Source of the DNA: Pseudomonadota bacterium | GTDB taxonomy: Bacteria > Pseudomonadota > Alphaproteobacteria > Sphingomonadales > Sphingomonadaceae | Assembly (NCBI GenBank): GCA_023436615.1 | Contig: JAEZIO010000072.1 | Span: 120,786 to 184,785 of the forward strand | Length of the DNA stretch: 64,000 nt | Direction: 5' to 3' | In this document: one piece after another, positions 43,691 through 50,818 of the stretch | How the letters are laid out: each line of letters starts with the position of its first letter | How positions within the stretch are numbered: the stretch's first letter is position 1 | Position numbers and translations under genes: made by a program | Notes under the pieces: model-generated | The model's input: only the letters and a program-made list of their open reading frames with translations | Database searches by the model: none | Told to the model about the DNA's origin: nothing

Positions 43691-43740
43691 TGCCCCGTCG
43701 CACGGACATCCAATCCATCCTGATCATCGGCGCTGGGCCG
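43690..43740 (+). pseudogene. Relic of a carB 5' end (17 codons), interrupted by the DUF559 cassette
   Basis: The bases encode MPRRTDIQSILIIGAGP, which aligns with the first 17 residues of intact carB 514 bases downstream (MPKRTDISAILIIGAGP). The two differ at 14 of 51 bases, seven of the ten changed codons being synonymous. The ATG overlaps the preceding stop as TGATG, the arrangement expected of the ancestral carB start. Directly after codon 17 the REP-like repeat begins. The frame stays open for 173 codons through the cassette to a stop at 44211 inside carB. Confidence 0.75.
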
Positions 43741-43741
43741 A

Positions 43742-43806
43742 AGCTCCCCTCTCCCCGTGGCGGGAGAGGGCGGCGCGCGTCAGCGCGTCGGGTGAGGGGG
43801 CGTGGT
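43742..43806 (+). repeat. Left inverted repeat of the DUF559 cassette
   Basis: A 65-base repeat with two hairpins: CCTCTCCC/GGGAGAGG (43748-43769, loop 6) and CGCGC-GTCA-GCGCG (43774-43787). It ends in the 19-base TCGGGTGAGGGGGCGTGGT identical to the right repeat. It also encodes the C-terminal residues and stop of the DUF559 protein. Confidence 0.75.
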
Positions 43807-44139
43807 CAAGACCTCCTGAATGGTCGTCCAGACGCCGTCGAGATTTTGAAGCACATCGTTGTTCCACAAGCGAAGGATACGGAAACCCTGGCTTTCGAGA
43901 AAGGCCGTCCGCCGAGCGTCCTTTTCGGGAGTATGTTGCCCGCCGTCGACTTCGATGATGAGCCGCCTTTCGGGGCAAAGAAAGTCCGCGATATAACCAT
44001 CGATCTCGACCTGCCGCCGGAACCTGAAGCCATTAATCTGACGGTTGCGAAGGATGCTCCAGAGCTTCTTCTCCGCGTCCGTGGAGTCTCGGCGCAAACG
44101 ACGCGACCTGCTCGTCAGGAAGAGGTGCCTTGCCACCAC
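43780..44139 (-). CDS. DUF559 (Vsr-like, PD-(D/E)xK) endonuclease domain protein
   Basis: A 119-residue protein. The N-terminal STDAEKKLWSILRNRQINGFRFRRQ is the family's basic start. The core GYIADFLCPERRLIIEVDGGQH carries Asp and Glu residues of the PD-(D/E)xK nuclease site. GFRILRLWNNDVLQNLDGV closes the domain. DUF559 is related to very-short-patch (Vsr) repair endonucleases. The start is GTG, with GTGAGGGGG of the right repeat as ribosome-binding site. The C-terminus TTPPHPTR is encoded by the left repeat. No methyltransferase is adjacent, so restriction-modification or mismatch repair is unlikely. Confidence 0.88.
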   Translation of the reverse strand: MVARHLFLTSRSRRLRRDSTDAEKKLWSILRNRQINGFRFRRQVEIDGYIADFLCPERRLIIEVDGGQHTPEKDARRTAFLESQGFRILRLWNNDVLQNLDGVWTTIQEVLTTPPHPTR

Positions 44140-44197
44140 GCCCCCTCACCCGACCCCTTCGGGGCCACCCTCTCCCGCGTAGGGGAGAGGGGGAGCT
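44135..44197 (-). repeat. Right inverted repeat of the DUF559 cassette
   Basis: A 63-base inverted counterpart of the left repeat. Read on the minus strand it has the same first hairpin CTCTCCC/GGGAGAG and a second hairpin CCCC-GAA-GGGG in place of CGCGC-GTCA-GCGCG, a compensatory change that keeps pairing. On the plus strand its end GGGGAGAGGGGGAGCT is purine-rich and lies eight bases before the carB ATG. Confidence 0.75.
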
Positions 44198-44203
44198 GCG
44201 TCG

Positions 44204-47200
44204 ATGCCTAAGCGCACCGACATTTCCGCCATCTTGATCATCGGGGCCGGACCGATCGTCATCGGCCAGGCGGCCGAGTTCGATTATTCGGGGAGCCAGG
44301 CGGTCAAGGCGCTGAAGGCCGAGGGCTATCGAGTCATCGTCGTCAACTCGAACCCGGCCACGATCATGACGGATCCCGAGCTTGCCGACGCGACCTACAT
44401 CGAGCCGATCACGCCGGGCTTCGTCGCGAGCATCATCGAGAAAGAGCGGCCCGACGCGGTGCTTCCGACGATGGGCGGGCAGACCGCGCTCAACACCGCG
44501 CTGGCGCTCGCCAAGAACGGGACGCTCGAGAAGTTCGGGGTCGAGCTGATCGGCGCCAATGCCGAGGCGATCGAGAAGGCCGAGGACCGGCTCAAATTCC
44601 GCGAGGCGATGGACCGGATCGGGCTGGAATCGCCGCGCTCGGCGATCGCGCACTCTCTCGACGAAGCGCTCGCCGCGCTGGAGCATGTGGGGCTGCCGGC
44701 GATCATTCGGCCGAGCTTCACTCTCGGCGGCACCGGCGGCGGAATCGCCTACAACCGCGACGAGTTCGTGAGCATCGTCAGCGGCGGTCTCGAAGCTTCG
44801 CCGACCACCGAAGTGCTGATCGAGGAATCGGTGCTCGGCTGGAAGGAATATGAGATGGAAGTCGTCCGCGACCGCGCGGACAACGCGATCATCATCTGCT
44901 CGATCGAGAATATCGACCCGATGGGCGTGCATACCGGCGACAGCATCACCGTCGCCCCGGCGCTGACGCTGACCGACAAGGAATATCAGCGAATGCGCTC
45001 GGCGAGCATCGCCGTGCTCCGCGAGATCGGAGTCGAGACCGGCGGGTCGAACGTCCAGTTCGCGGTCGATCCGAAGACGGGACGGATGGTCGTCATCGAG
45101 ATGAACCCGCGCGTGTCACGAAGCTCGGCTTTGGCGTCGAAGGCGACCGGCTTTCCGATCGCGAAGGTCGCGGCGAAGCTGGCGGTCGGCTACACGCTCG
45201 ACGAGATCAAGAACGACATCACCGGCGGCGCGACGCCGGCGAGCTTCGAGCCGACGATCGATTATGTCGTCACCAAGATCCCGCGCTTCGCCTTCGAGAA
45301 ATTCAAGGGCGCTGAAGGGGTTCTGAGCACGTCGATGAAGTCCGTCGGCGAGGTGATGGCGATCGGCCGCTCGTTCGCAGAGAGCCTGCAGAAGGCGCTT
45401 CGCGGGCTGGAGACGGGGCTGACGGGGCTCGACCGGATGCGTGAGCTCGAGAATGCGGCGCCGGAGCGGATCGAGAGCGAGCTCGCGCGGCCCAGCCCCG
45501 AGCGGCTGCTGGTCGCGGCGGAGGCGCTTCGGCAGGGGTTTAGCGTCGAGCGGATCAACGCGATCTCGGGCTTCGACCCGTGGTTCCTCCGGCAGCTTGG
45601 CGAGATCGTGCTCGCCGAGATCGAGGTCCGCACCAGCGGCCTTCCCGCCGACGCCGACGGCATGCGGCGATTGAAAGGGCTCGGCTTCTCCGACGCGCGG
45701 CTCGCCCAGCTGTCGGTTCGCTCGTCGCACAGCGCCGGGGACCCCGGGATGTCGGGCGTCGTCCACGATGCGCTCAAGCACATGACCGGCGGCGTGACAG
45801 AGGACGAGGTGCGAGCGCACCGCCTGCGGCTCGGCGTGCGGCCGGTGTTCAAGCGGATCGACAGCTGCGCGGCCGAGTTCGATGCGACCACGCCCTATCT
45901 TTATTCGACATACGAAGCGCCTTTGTTCGAAGAGCCCGTGGACGAGGCCGAGGTTTCGGACCGCCGCAAGGTCATCATCCTCGGGGGCGGGCCCAATCGG
46001 ATCGGCCAGGGGATCGAGTTCGATTATTGCTGCTGCCACGCAGCCTTCGCGCTTCGGGACGCGGGGCTCGAAACCATCATGGTCAATTGCAACCCGGAGA
46101 CGGTGTCGACGGACCCCGAGACGTCGGACCGGCTCTATTTCGAGCCGCTGACCGCGGAGGACGTGCTCGAGATCGTCAATCGCGAGAAGGAGCGCGGCGA
46201 GCTTCTGGGCGTCATCGTCCAACTGGGCGGCCAGACCCCGCTGAAGCTGGCGCAGGATTTGCAGAAGGCGGGGGTGCCGATCCTTGGGACATCTCCCGAC
46301 AGCATCGACCTGGCCGAGGACCGCGAGCGCTTCGCCAAGCTCGTCGGCAAGCTCGGACTCAGGCAGCCGGCCAACGGGATCGCGCGGAGCCGCGACGAGG
46401 CGCTGAACGTCGCCGAGCGGATCGGCTACCCGGTGCTGCTTCGGCCCTCCTACGTGCTCGGCGGGCGCGGGATGGAGGTCGTCGACGGGCCCGAGCAGCT
46501 CGATCATTATATCGCGACCGCCGTCGCGGTGTCGGGAAGCTCGCCGGTGCTGATCGACCGCTACCTGCGCGACGCGGTCGAGGTCGACGTGGACGCGATT
46601 TCCGACGGGACCGACGTCGTCGTCACCGGCGTCATGCAGCATATCGAGGAAGCGGGCGTCCATTCGGGCGACAGCGCCTGCGCCATCCCGCCGCACAGCC
46701 TGTCCGACGCGGTCGTGGCGGAGATCGAGCGGCAGACGACGGCGCTGGCGCAGGCGCTGAAGGTGCGCGGGCTGATGAACGTGCAGTTCGCGGTGAAGGG
46801 CGACGATGTTTACCTGATCGAGGTCAATCCGCGCGCGAGCCGCACGGTGCCGTTCGTCGCCAAGGCGATCGGGCGGCCGGTCGCCAAGATCGCGGCGCGG
46901 GTGATTGCCCGCGAGCCATTGAGCGGCTTCGACCCGATCGGCCGCGATCTCGGCCATATCGCAGTCAAGCAGCCGGTGTTCCCGTTCGCGCGCTTCCCGG
47001 GCTCCGATCCGGTCCTGGGCCCCGAGATGCGCAGCACTGGCGAAGTGATGGGAATCGACAGCGATTTCGACGCAGCGTTCAGCAAGGCGCTGCTCGGCGC
47101 GGGCATCAAGCTGCCCAAGGCGGGCACGGTGTTCGTTTCGGTCAAGGACGCCGACAAGCAGCATATCGTGCCGGCGGTCGAGGCGATGGTGTTGCTAGGC

Positions 47201-47518
47201 TTCAATGTCATCGCGACCGGCGGAACGGCGGAGTTCCTGGCGGCCGCCGGGCTTCCGGTGGAGCGGGTGAACAAGGTCGCGCAGGGGCGGCCGCACATCG
47301 TCGACAGGCTGAGCGACGGCGAAGTGCAGCTGGTTTTCAACACCACCGAGGGGTGGCAGTCGCTGAAGGACAGCCACTCGATCCGCGCGACGGCGCTCAA
47401 TCGCAAAGTGCCCTATTTCACGACCGCCGCGGCGAGCCTTGCGGTGGCGCGCTCGCTCGGCGCGCTGAAGGGCCGCGCGCTTGAAGTGCGCTCGCTCCAG
47501 GCCTATTATTCGGCCTGA
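44204..47518 (+). CDS. carB: Carbamoyl-phosphate synthase large chain
   Basis: A 1104-residue enzyme that makes carbamoyl phosphate from ammonia, bicarbonate and two ATP. Two homologous ATP-grasp halves are visible: RPSFTLGGTGGGIAYN and RPSYVLGGRGMEVV, each with a MNPR/NPRASR metal-binding segment. The C-terminal MGS-like allosteric domain contains VIATGGTAEFL. The first half starts TDISAILIIGAGPIVIGQ. The GGGGGAG of the cassette's right repeat, eight bases upstream, is the likely ribosome-binding site. The relic start lies 514 bases upstream. Confidence 0.98.
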   Translation: MPKRTDISAILIIGAGPIVIGQAAEFDYSGSQAVKALKAEGYRVIVVNSNPATIMTDPELADATYIEPITPGFVASIIEKERPDAVLPTMGGQTALNTALALAKNGTLEKFGVELIGANAEAIEKAEDRLKFREAMDRIGLESPRSAIAHSLDEALAALEHVGLPAIIRPSFTLGGTGGGIAYNRDEFVSIVSGGLEASPTTEVLIEESVLGWKEYEMEVVRDRADNAIIICSIENIDPMGVHTGDSITVAPALTLTDKEYQRMRSASIAVLREIGVETGGSNVQFAVDPKTGRMVVIEMNPRVSRSSALASKATGFPIAKVAAKLAVGYTLDEIKNDITGGATPASFEPTIDYVVTKIPRFAFEKFKGAEGVLSTSMKSVGEVMAIGRSFAESLQKALRGLETGLTGLDRMRELENAAPERIESELARPSPERLLVAAEALRQGFSVERINAISGFDPWFLRQLGEIVLAEIEVRTSGLPADADGMRRLKGLGFSDARLAQLSVRSSHSAGDPGMSGVVHDALKHMTGGVTEDEVRAHRLRLGVRPVFKRIDSCAAEFDATTPYLYSTYEAPLFEEPVDEAEVSDRRKVIILGGGPNRIGQGIEFDYCCCHAAFALRDAGLETIMVNCNPETVSTDPETSDRLYFEPLTAEDVLEIVNREKERGELLGVIVQLGGQTPLKLAQDLQKAGVPILGTSPDSIDLAEDRERFAKLVGKLGLRQPANGIARSRDEALNVAERIGYPVLLRPSYVLGGRGMEVVDGPEQLDHYIATAVAVSGSSPVLIDRYLRDAVEVDVDAISDGTDVVVTGVMQHIEEAGVHSGDSACAIPPHSLSDAVVAEIERQTTALAQALKVRGLMNVQFAVKGDDVYLIEVNPRASRTVPFVAKAIGRPVAKIAARVIAREPLSGFDPIGRDLGHIAVKQPVFPFARFPGSDPVLGPEMRSTGEVMGIDSDFDAAFSKALLGAGIKLPKAGTVFVSVKDADKQHIVPAVEAMVLLGFNVIATGGTAEFLAAAGLPVERVNKVAQGRPHIVDRLSDGEVQLVFNTTEGWQSLKDSHSIRATALNRKVPYFTTAAASLAVARSLGALKGRALEVRSLQAYYSA

Positions 47519-47608
47519 AGTGAACTGAACTCATCCGACAATCCGAATCCCTTCAACGGTGCCCTTCCGGCGCTGGCGGGGCGGTTTTGAAAGAAAGGTC
47601 CGACGAAA

Positions 47609-48088
47609 ATGGCGAGTGCCGACAAGGTGCCGATGCTGGCCGAAGGGCATCGCAGGCTGAGCGCACAGGTCAAGCACCTGAAGCAGGTCGAGCGGCCGGC
47701 GATCGTCGAGGCGATCGAGTCCGCGCGAGCGCACGGCGACCTTTCCGAAAATGCGGAATATCACGCCGCCAAGGAACGCCAGGGCCAGGTCGAGGCGACC
47801 ATCGCGGATATCGAGGACCAGCTGAGCCGTGCGATGGTGATCGACCCGACGACATTGTCGGGCAACAAGGTCGTGTTCGGCGCCACCGTAACGCTCGTCG
47901 ACGAGGATGACAGACAAGTGCGCTACCAGCTCGTCGGACAGGTCGAAGCCGACGCCAAGGACGGCAAGATCAGCTACAACTCACCGCTCGGCCGGGCGCT
48001 GATCGGCCGCGAGGTCGGCGACGAGGTCGAAGTGTCGACACCGTCGGGCGACCGCTATTACGAGATCGAGAAAGTCGAGTTCCTGTAA
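47609..48088 (+). CDS. greA: Transcription elongation factor GreA
   Basis: A 159-residue factor that stimulates cleavage of backtracked transcripts by RNA polymerase. The N-terminal coiled coil includes AIESARAHGDLSENAEYHAAKE, with the acidic tip residues that enter the polymerase channel. The C-terminal FKBP-like domain contains GRALIGREVGDEVEVSTPSG. GAAAGAAAGG provides a ribosome-binding site. It follows carB by 90 bases and precedes the rhomboid gene by two. Confidence 0.96.
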   Translation: MASADKVPMLAEGHRRLSAQVKHLKQVERPAIVEAIESARAHGDLSENAEYHAAKERQGQVEATIADIEDQLSRAMVIDPTTLSGNKVVFGATVTLVDEDDRQVRYQLVGQVEADAKDGKISYNSPLGRALIGREVGDEVEVSTPSGDRYYEIEKVEFL

Positions 48089-48090
48089 AC

Positions 48091-48732
48091 GTGGCCAGCG
48101 GGTCCGTCCGCGTCCCGAAGACCGCGACCGCCTGGATCGCGATCGTCACGGCGCTCGCCTGGCTCGTCGCCGCCCTTCTCGGGTTAAGCGAGGCGGCGCA
48201 GATCGCCATGGGGTTCATCCCCGACCGGTGGAGCGGCGCGGTCATGTTCGCTCCGGCGGTCCCGGCCGCACTGACGCCGCTCAGCTCGACGCTGGTGCAC
48301 GCCGGCATCATTCACCTCGCGCTGAACCTGCTGATCCTGCTGTGGTGCGGAACGCAGGTGGAGCGCGTGCTCGGGCCGAGGGCGTTGGTCTTCATCTATC
48401 TGGTCGCCGCTTATTCGGCGGCGGCGCTGCAATGGGCGCTCGACCCCCATGGACAGCTGCCGATCGTCGGCGCCAGCGGCGCCATCAGCGGAATCGTCGG
48501 CGCCTTCGCCCTGAGCTTCGGCCAGCAAAAGCAGATCGTCCGGTCTCGGCCGCTCAACCGCGCGTTGAACGCCTTGTGGCTGCTCGCCGCGTGGATCGTC
48601 CTGCAGATCATGACGGCGGTGCTCGGCGGCTTCCAGGGCGTTCTCATCGCGACGCCCGCCCACATCGGCGGCTTCGTCGCCGGCCTGCTGATGCAGCGCC
48701 CCCTGCTTATGTGGCGCTATCGTAACGCCTGA
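48091..48732 (+). CDS. Rhomboid family intramembrane serine protease
   Basis: A 213-residue protein of six hydrophobic helices. The nucleophile S129 is in the GASGAISGIVGAF motif (GxSG) and the partner histidine H191 is in AHIGGFVAGLL. HAGIIHLALNLLILL carries the conserved His-Asn pair. Rhomboids cleave transmembrane substrates; the substrate here is unknown. The GTG start is two bases after greA, so both are likely cotranscribed. The 3' end overlaps the convergent DUF4170 gene by 16 bases. Confidence 0.92.
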   Translation: MASGSVRVPKTATAWIAIVTALAWLVAALLGLSEAAQIAMGFIPDRWSGAVMFAPAVPAALTPLSSTLVHAGIIHLALNLLILLWCGTQVERVLGPRALVFIYLVAAYSAAALQWALDPHGQLPIVGASGAISGIVGAFALSFGQQKQIVRSRPLNRALNALWLLAAWIVLQIMTAVLGGFQGVLIATPAHIGGFVAGLLMQRPLLMWRYRNA

Positions 48733-48968
48733 GCTTCGCCTCCCTCCCGGGAAATGCCCTCCGTATCGGGCTCGAGCAGGCGGTGGAGGTGGACGATCAC
48801 ATATTTCATTTCGGCGTCGTCAACGGTGCGCTGGGCGCGCCCGCGCCACGCATCCTCCGCGTCCGCATAGCTGCCATAGAGGCCAACGAGGTCGATCGTG
48901 TCGAGATCGAAATCGAGGCCGCGCGGGTCCTTCACGCGGCCTCCGAACACGAGGTGAAGCTTGCTCAT
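48717..48968 (-). CDS. DUF4170 domain-containing protein
   Basis: An 83-residue protein: KLHLVFGGRVKDPRGLDFDL, LVGLYGSYADAEDAWRGRAQ and YVIVHLHRLLEPD are the DUF4170 signature, a small family of alphaproteobacteria without known function. It overlaps the end of the rhomboid gene on the other strand. It is separated by 39 bases from the next gene cluster on its strand. Confidence 0.87.
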   Translation of the reverse strand: MSKLHLVFGGRVKDPRGLDFDLDTIDLVGLYGSYADAEDAWRGRAQRTVDDAEMKYVIVHLHRLLEPDTEGISREGGEAQALR

Positions 48969-49007
48969 GGCGTGTCGCTAGCAGCTGCGGCCGCGCTTGC
49001 GAACCGA

Positions 49008-49436
49008 TCAGCTCTTCGTACCGGCTTCTTCCTTGAAGGTGCCGAGCGCGGCCTGTGCCGTAGCCTTCGCCGCTTCGCTGGCCTTGTCCGTGAGCAAGTC
49101 CGGCGTCAGGCCGAGCTCCCGCAATTTCTGGGAGCCGGTCTCGCGCGCAGCGTCCGCCGCGCTTCGCGCGGCACCGGTCACCCGATCGCCGTAAGGGCGG
49201 AGCAGGTCACGCTCCCGGCGGCCGGTGGGGATAAGCGCGGCAAGAACGGCGCCGATCGCGATCCCGGCGCCGAGCGCGACCAGCGGCGCTTCGCCGATCG
49301 TGTCGCCGGCCCTGCGGCCCGCGTCCGTGGTGGTCTCGCGCGCCGAATCGTAAGCCTCGATCGCGCGCTGGCGCAGGCTTTCGACCATGCCCTCGTCCTG
49401 GCCGCGCTGGCCCGTTGAACGGTTGCTGTCACTCAT
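49008..49436 (-). CDS. Membrane-tethered helical protein of a YqjD/YqjE-type cluster
   Basis: A 142-residue protein with a hydrophilic N-terminus, a central hydrophobic segment with glycine pattern (PLVALGAGIAIGAVLAALIPTGRRERDLL) and a long amphipathic helix to the end. The outline resembles ElaB/YqjD-like (DUF883) envelope proteins. It is the last of four genes on the minus strand; its start overlaps the stop of the DUF3618-like gene. Function is unknown. Confidence 0.6.
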   Translation of the reverse strand: MSDSNRSTGQRGQDEGMVESLRQRAIEAYDSARETTTDAGRRAGDTIGEAPLVALGAGIAIGAVLAALIPTGRRERDLLRPYGDRVTGAARSAADAARETGSQKLRELGLTPDLLTDKASEAAKATAQAALGTFKEEAGTKS

Positions 49437-49767
49437 CGGTGGTCTCCACTTTCTTAGGGCTCTTGCGAGCCTTCGGTTTCTTGTCCTTGCCGTTCACCAG
49501 CTTGCCTGCGAGGTCCATCAGCGGCTCGCGTGCCAAAAACAATGCAATGGCGGCGACGGCTCCGGTCGCTGCGACGGGCCGCTTTCGTACCGCGTCGACT
49601 GCATCCTCCGCGAGGTCGGCTCCTTTTGACTTGGCGCCTTCCCAGGCGCCGCGCGCGAGCGTTTTCGGAGCGATCCTTTGCTGCAGCTCGTGAAGCCGCT
49701 CGACCAGGCGATGCTGCGCCTGCTCGGCCTCGATCCTGGCATCGCGAACGGCCGGAGTGTCCGTCAC
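49429..49767 (-). CDS. DUF3618-like protein
   Basis: A 112-residue protein. The N-terminal RIEAEQAQHRLVERLHELQQRI helix and the single hydrophobic segment VAATGAVAAIALFLARE fit DUF3618/YqjK-like proteins; the C-terminus is very basic (KDKKPKARKSPKK). It overlaps the following gene by eight bases and the preceding one by four, so translation is coupled in the cluster. A role in envelope stress is an inference from the YqjD-YqjE-YqjK precedent. Confidence 0.68.
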   Translation of the reverse strand: MTDTPAVRDARIEAEQAQHRLVERLHELQQRIAPKTLARGAWEGAKSKGADLAEDAVDAVRKRPVAATGAVAAIALFLAREPLMDLAGKLVNGKDKKPKARKSPKKVETTDE

Positions 49768-50108
49768 GGCAGGTTCCTCAGCTTCTGGACTCCCAGCCAG
49801 CCGAGCAATCCGGCCGCGCCACCGACGAGCAGGAAGTCCAACACTGCGGCGAGAAGCGGCGACATGACCATCGCGAGCAGGATGAAGATCGCCACCGCCA
49901 GCGCGTTGAGCGCAGCCATGCCGACCAGCGCGGCCGCGACCAGCAGGATGACCGGCGTCTTGAGGGCTTCGACCTTGGCCGAAGCCATCGCCTTGGCAAG
50001 GTTCAGCTCGGCACGCGCATAAGCCTTGCCGTCATCGACCAGGTCGCCGACGATTTCGCCGATCGGGCGCTCGTCTCCCGCCGGCAGGGCATCGGTGCGT
50101 TTCAGCAT
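49764..50108 (-). CDS. DUF1469 / phage holin-family membrane protein (YqjE-like)
   Basis: A 114-residue protein. IGEIVGDLVDDGKAYARAELNLAKA precedes two long hydrophobic helices (PVILLVAAALVGMAALNALAVAIFILL and LLAAVLDFLLVGGAAGLLGWLG). This matches the DUF1469 family, which includes E. coli YqjE and which annotation often names phage holin, although no phage genes are near. It is flanked by overlapping or abutting genes on both sides. Confidence 0.83.
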   Translation of the reverse strand: MLKRTDALPAGDERPIGEIVGDLVDDGKAYARAELNLAKAMASAKVEALKTPVILLVAAALVGMAALNALAVAIFILLAMVMSPLLAAVLDFLLVGGAAGLLGWLGVQKLRNLP

Positions 50109-50668
50109 CAGCTCCGGCTGCGCGACGATCGCGAGCGGCGACCGTCATCGTCGTCGTCGCCCGACGACAGGCCGGACTTCACGAGACGGGCGAGAGCGAA
50201 GCCGACGATGGCGGCACCCGCCAGCGCGACGCCGGGGCTCTTTCGAATGAAATCGCGCGTATCGTCGATCAGCTCGTCCGGGTCCTTGGATGCGAGGCGG
50301 TTCGCGGTGTTCTCCAGCGTTTCCGCAGCGCGGCGGGCATAGCCGCCATATTCCTCGCCCAGCCGCTCATCGAGCCCCGAGGCGGTGTCGCCGATCAGCT
50401 TGCTGACATTCGCCAATGCTTCCGCGGAACGCTCGATGCCCTGGCCGACGAAGTCGCGCGCCTTGCCCGCGGCCTGCTCGGACAGCTTGTCGCTGCCGGT
50501 GCGGACCTTCTCCATGATGGCTCCGCCGGTAGTCCCGGTCCCTCGCGATCCGGTGCGCGAACGCGTTGAGCGAGCGGCCTCGCCGGTGACGTCACTGGTG
50601 TCGGTATCCATGGCTCCGGGAATCACCGTGTCCGTGCCTTCCGGAAGCTCTCGATCTTGCTGAGCCAT
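50108..50668 (-). CDS. YqjD-like (DUF883-type) protein with Ser/Arg/Asp-rich tail
   Basis: A 186-residue protein. After 50 disordered residues rich in Thr, Gly and Arg, a long helix carries AKARDFVGQGIERSAEALANVSKLIG, then a Gly-Ala-Val hydrophobic helix (SPGVALAGAAIVGFALARLV) near the C-terminus. The end is DDDDDGRRSRSSRSRS. Tail-anchored ribosome-associated proteins of the YqjD type have this layout. It is the first gene of the four-gene cluster and shares its last base with the start of the DUF1469 gene. Confidence 0.62.
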   Translation of the reverse strand: MAQQDRELPEGTDTVIPGAMDTDTSDVTGEAARSTRSRTGSRGTGTTGGAIMEKVRTGSDKLSEQAAGKARDFVGQGIERSAEALANVSKLIGDTASGLDERLGEEYGGYARRAAETLENTANRLASKDPDELIDDTRDFIRKSPGVALAGAAIVGFALARLVKSGLSSGDDDDDGRRSRSSRSRS

Positions 50669-50818
50669 CGTCAGTCCTCCTTTCGGCCTTCAACCATGCA
50701 CATGCGCGCGCGTTCCGGCGGTTCACCGCGAAAGTTGCGCGGCTGATGCTCCGCCGTATAGGTCGCCTGCGCTCTGCGACGCCTGCGCCATCATTACGCC
50801 TACGTAAGAAGGATTTCC

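Larger units (their letters stand above)
43742..44197. mobile_element. 456-bp cassette: DUF559 nuclease gene between REP-like inverted repeats
   Basis: A unit with left (43742-43806) and right (44135-44197) inverted repeats, both starting AGCTCCCC and sharing the 19-base inner end TCGGGTGAGGGGGCGTGGT. One gene of the DUF559 family lies between them on the minus strand. The arrangement splits a carB-like 5' relic from the complete carB. Each repeat folds into two hairpins. No transposase is present. I infer a non-autonomous or nuclease-driven mobile unit related in concept to REP/RAYT systems; movement is unproven. Confidence 0.65.

Noticed and set aside
45116..47164. A 682-codon open frame antisense to carB
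   Set aside because: Same cause; carB is complete on the plus strand.
49764..50108. A phage holin as evidence of a prophage
   Set aside because: The DUF1469 protein sits in a YqjD/YqjE-like cluster and no other phage gene is near.
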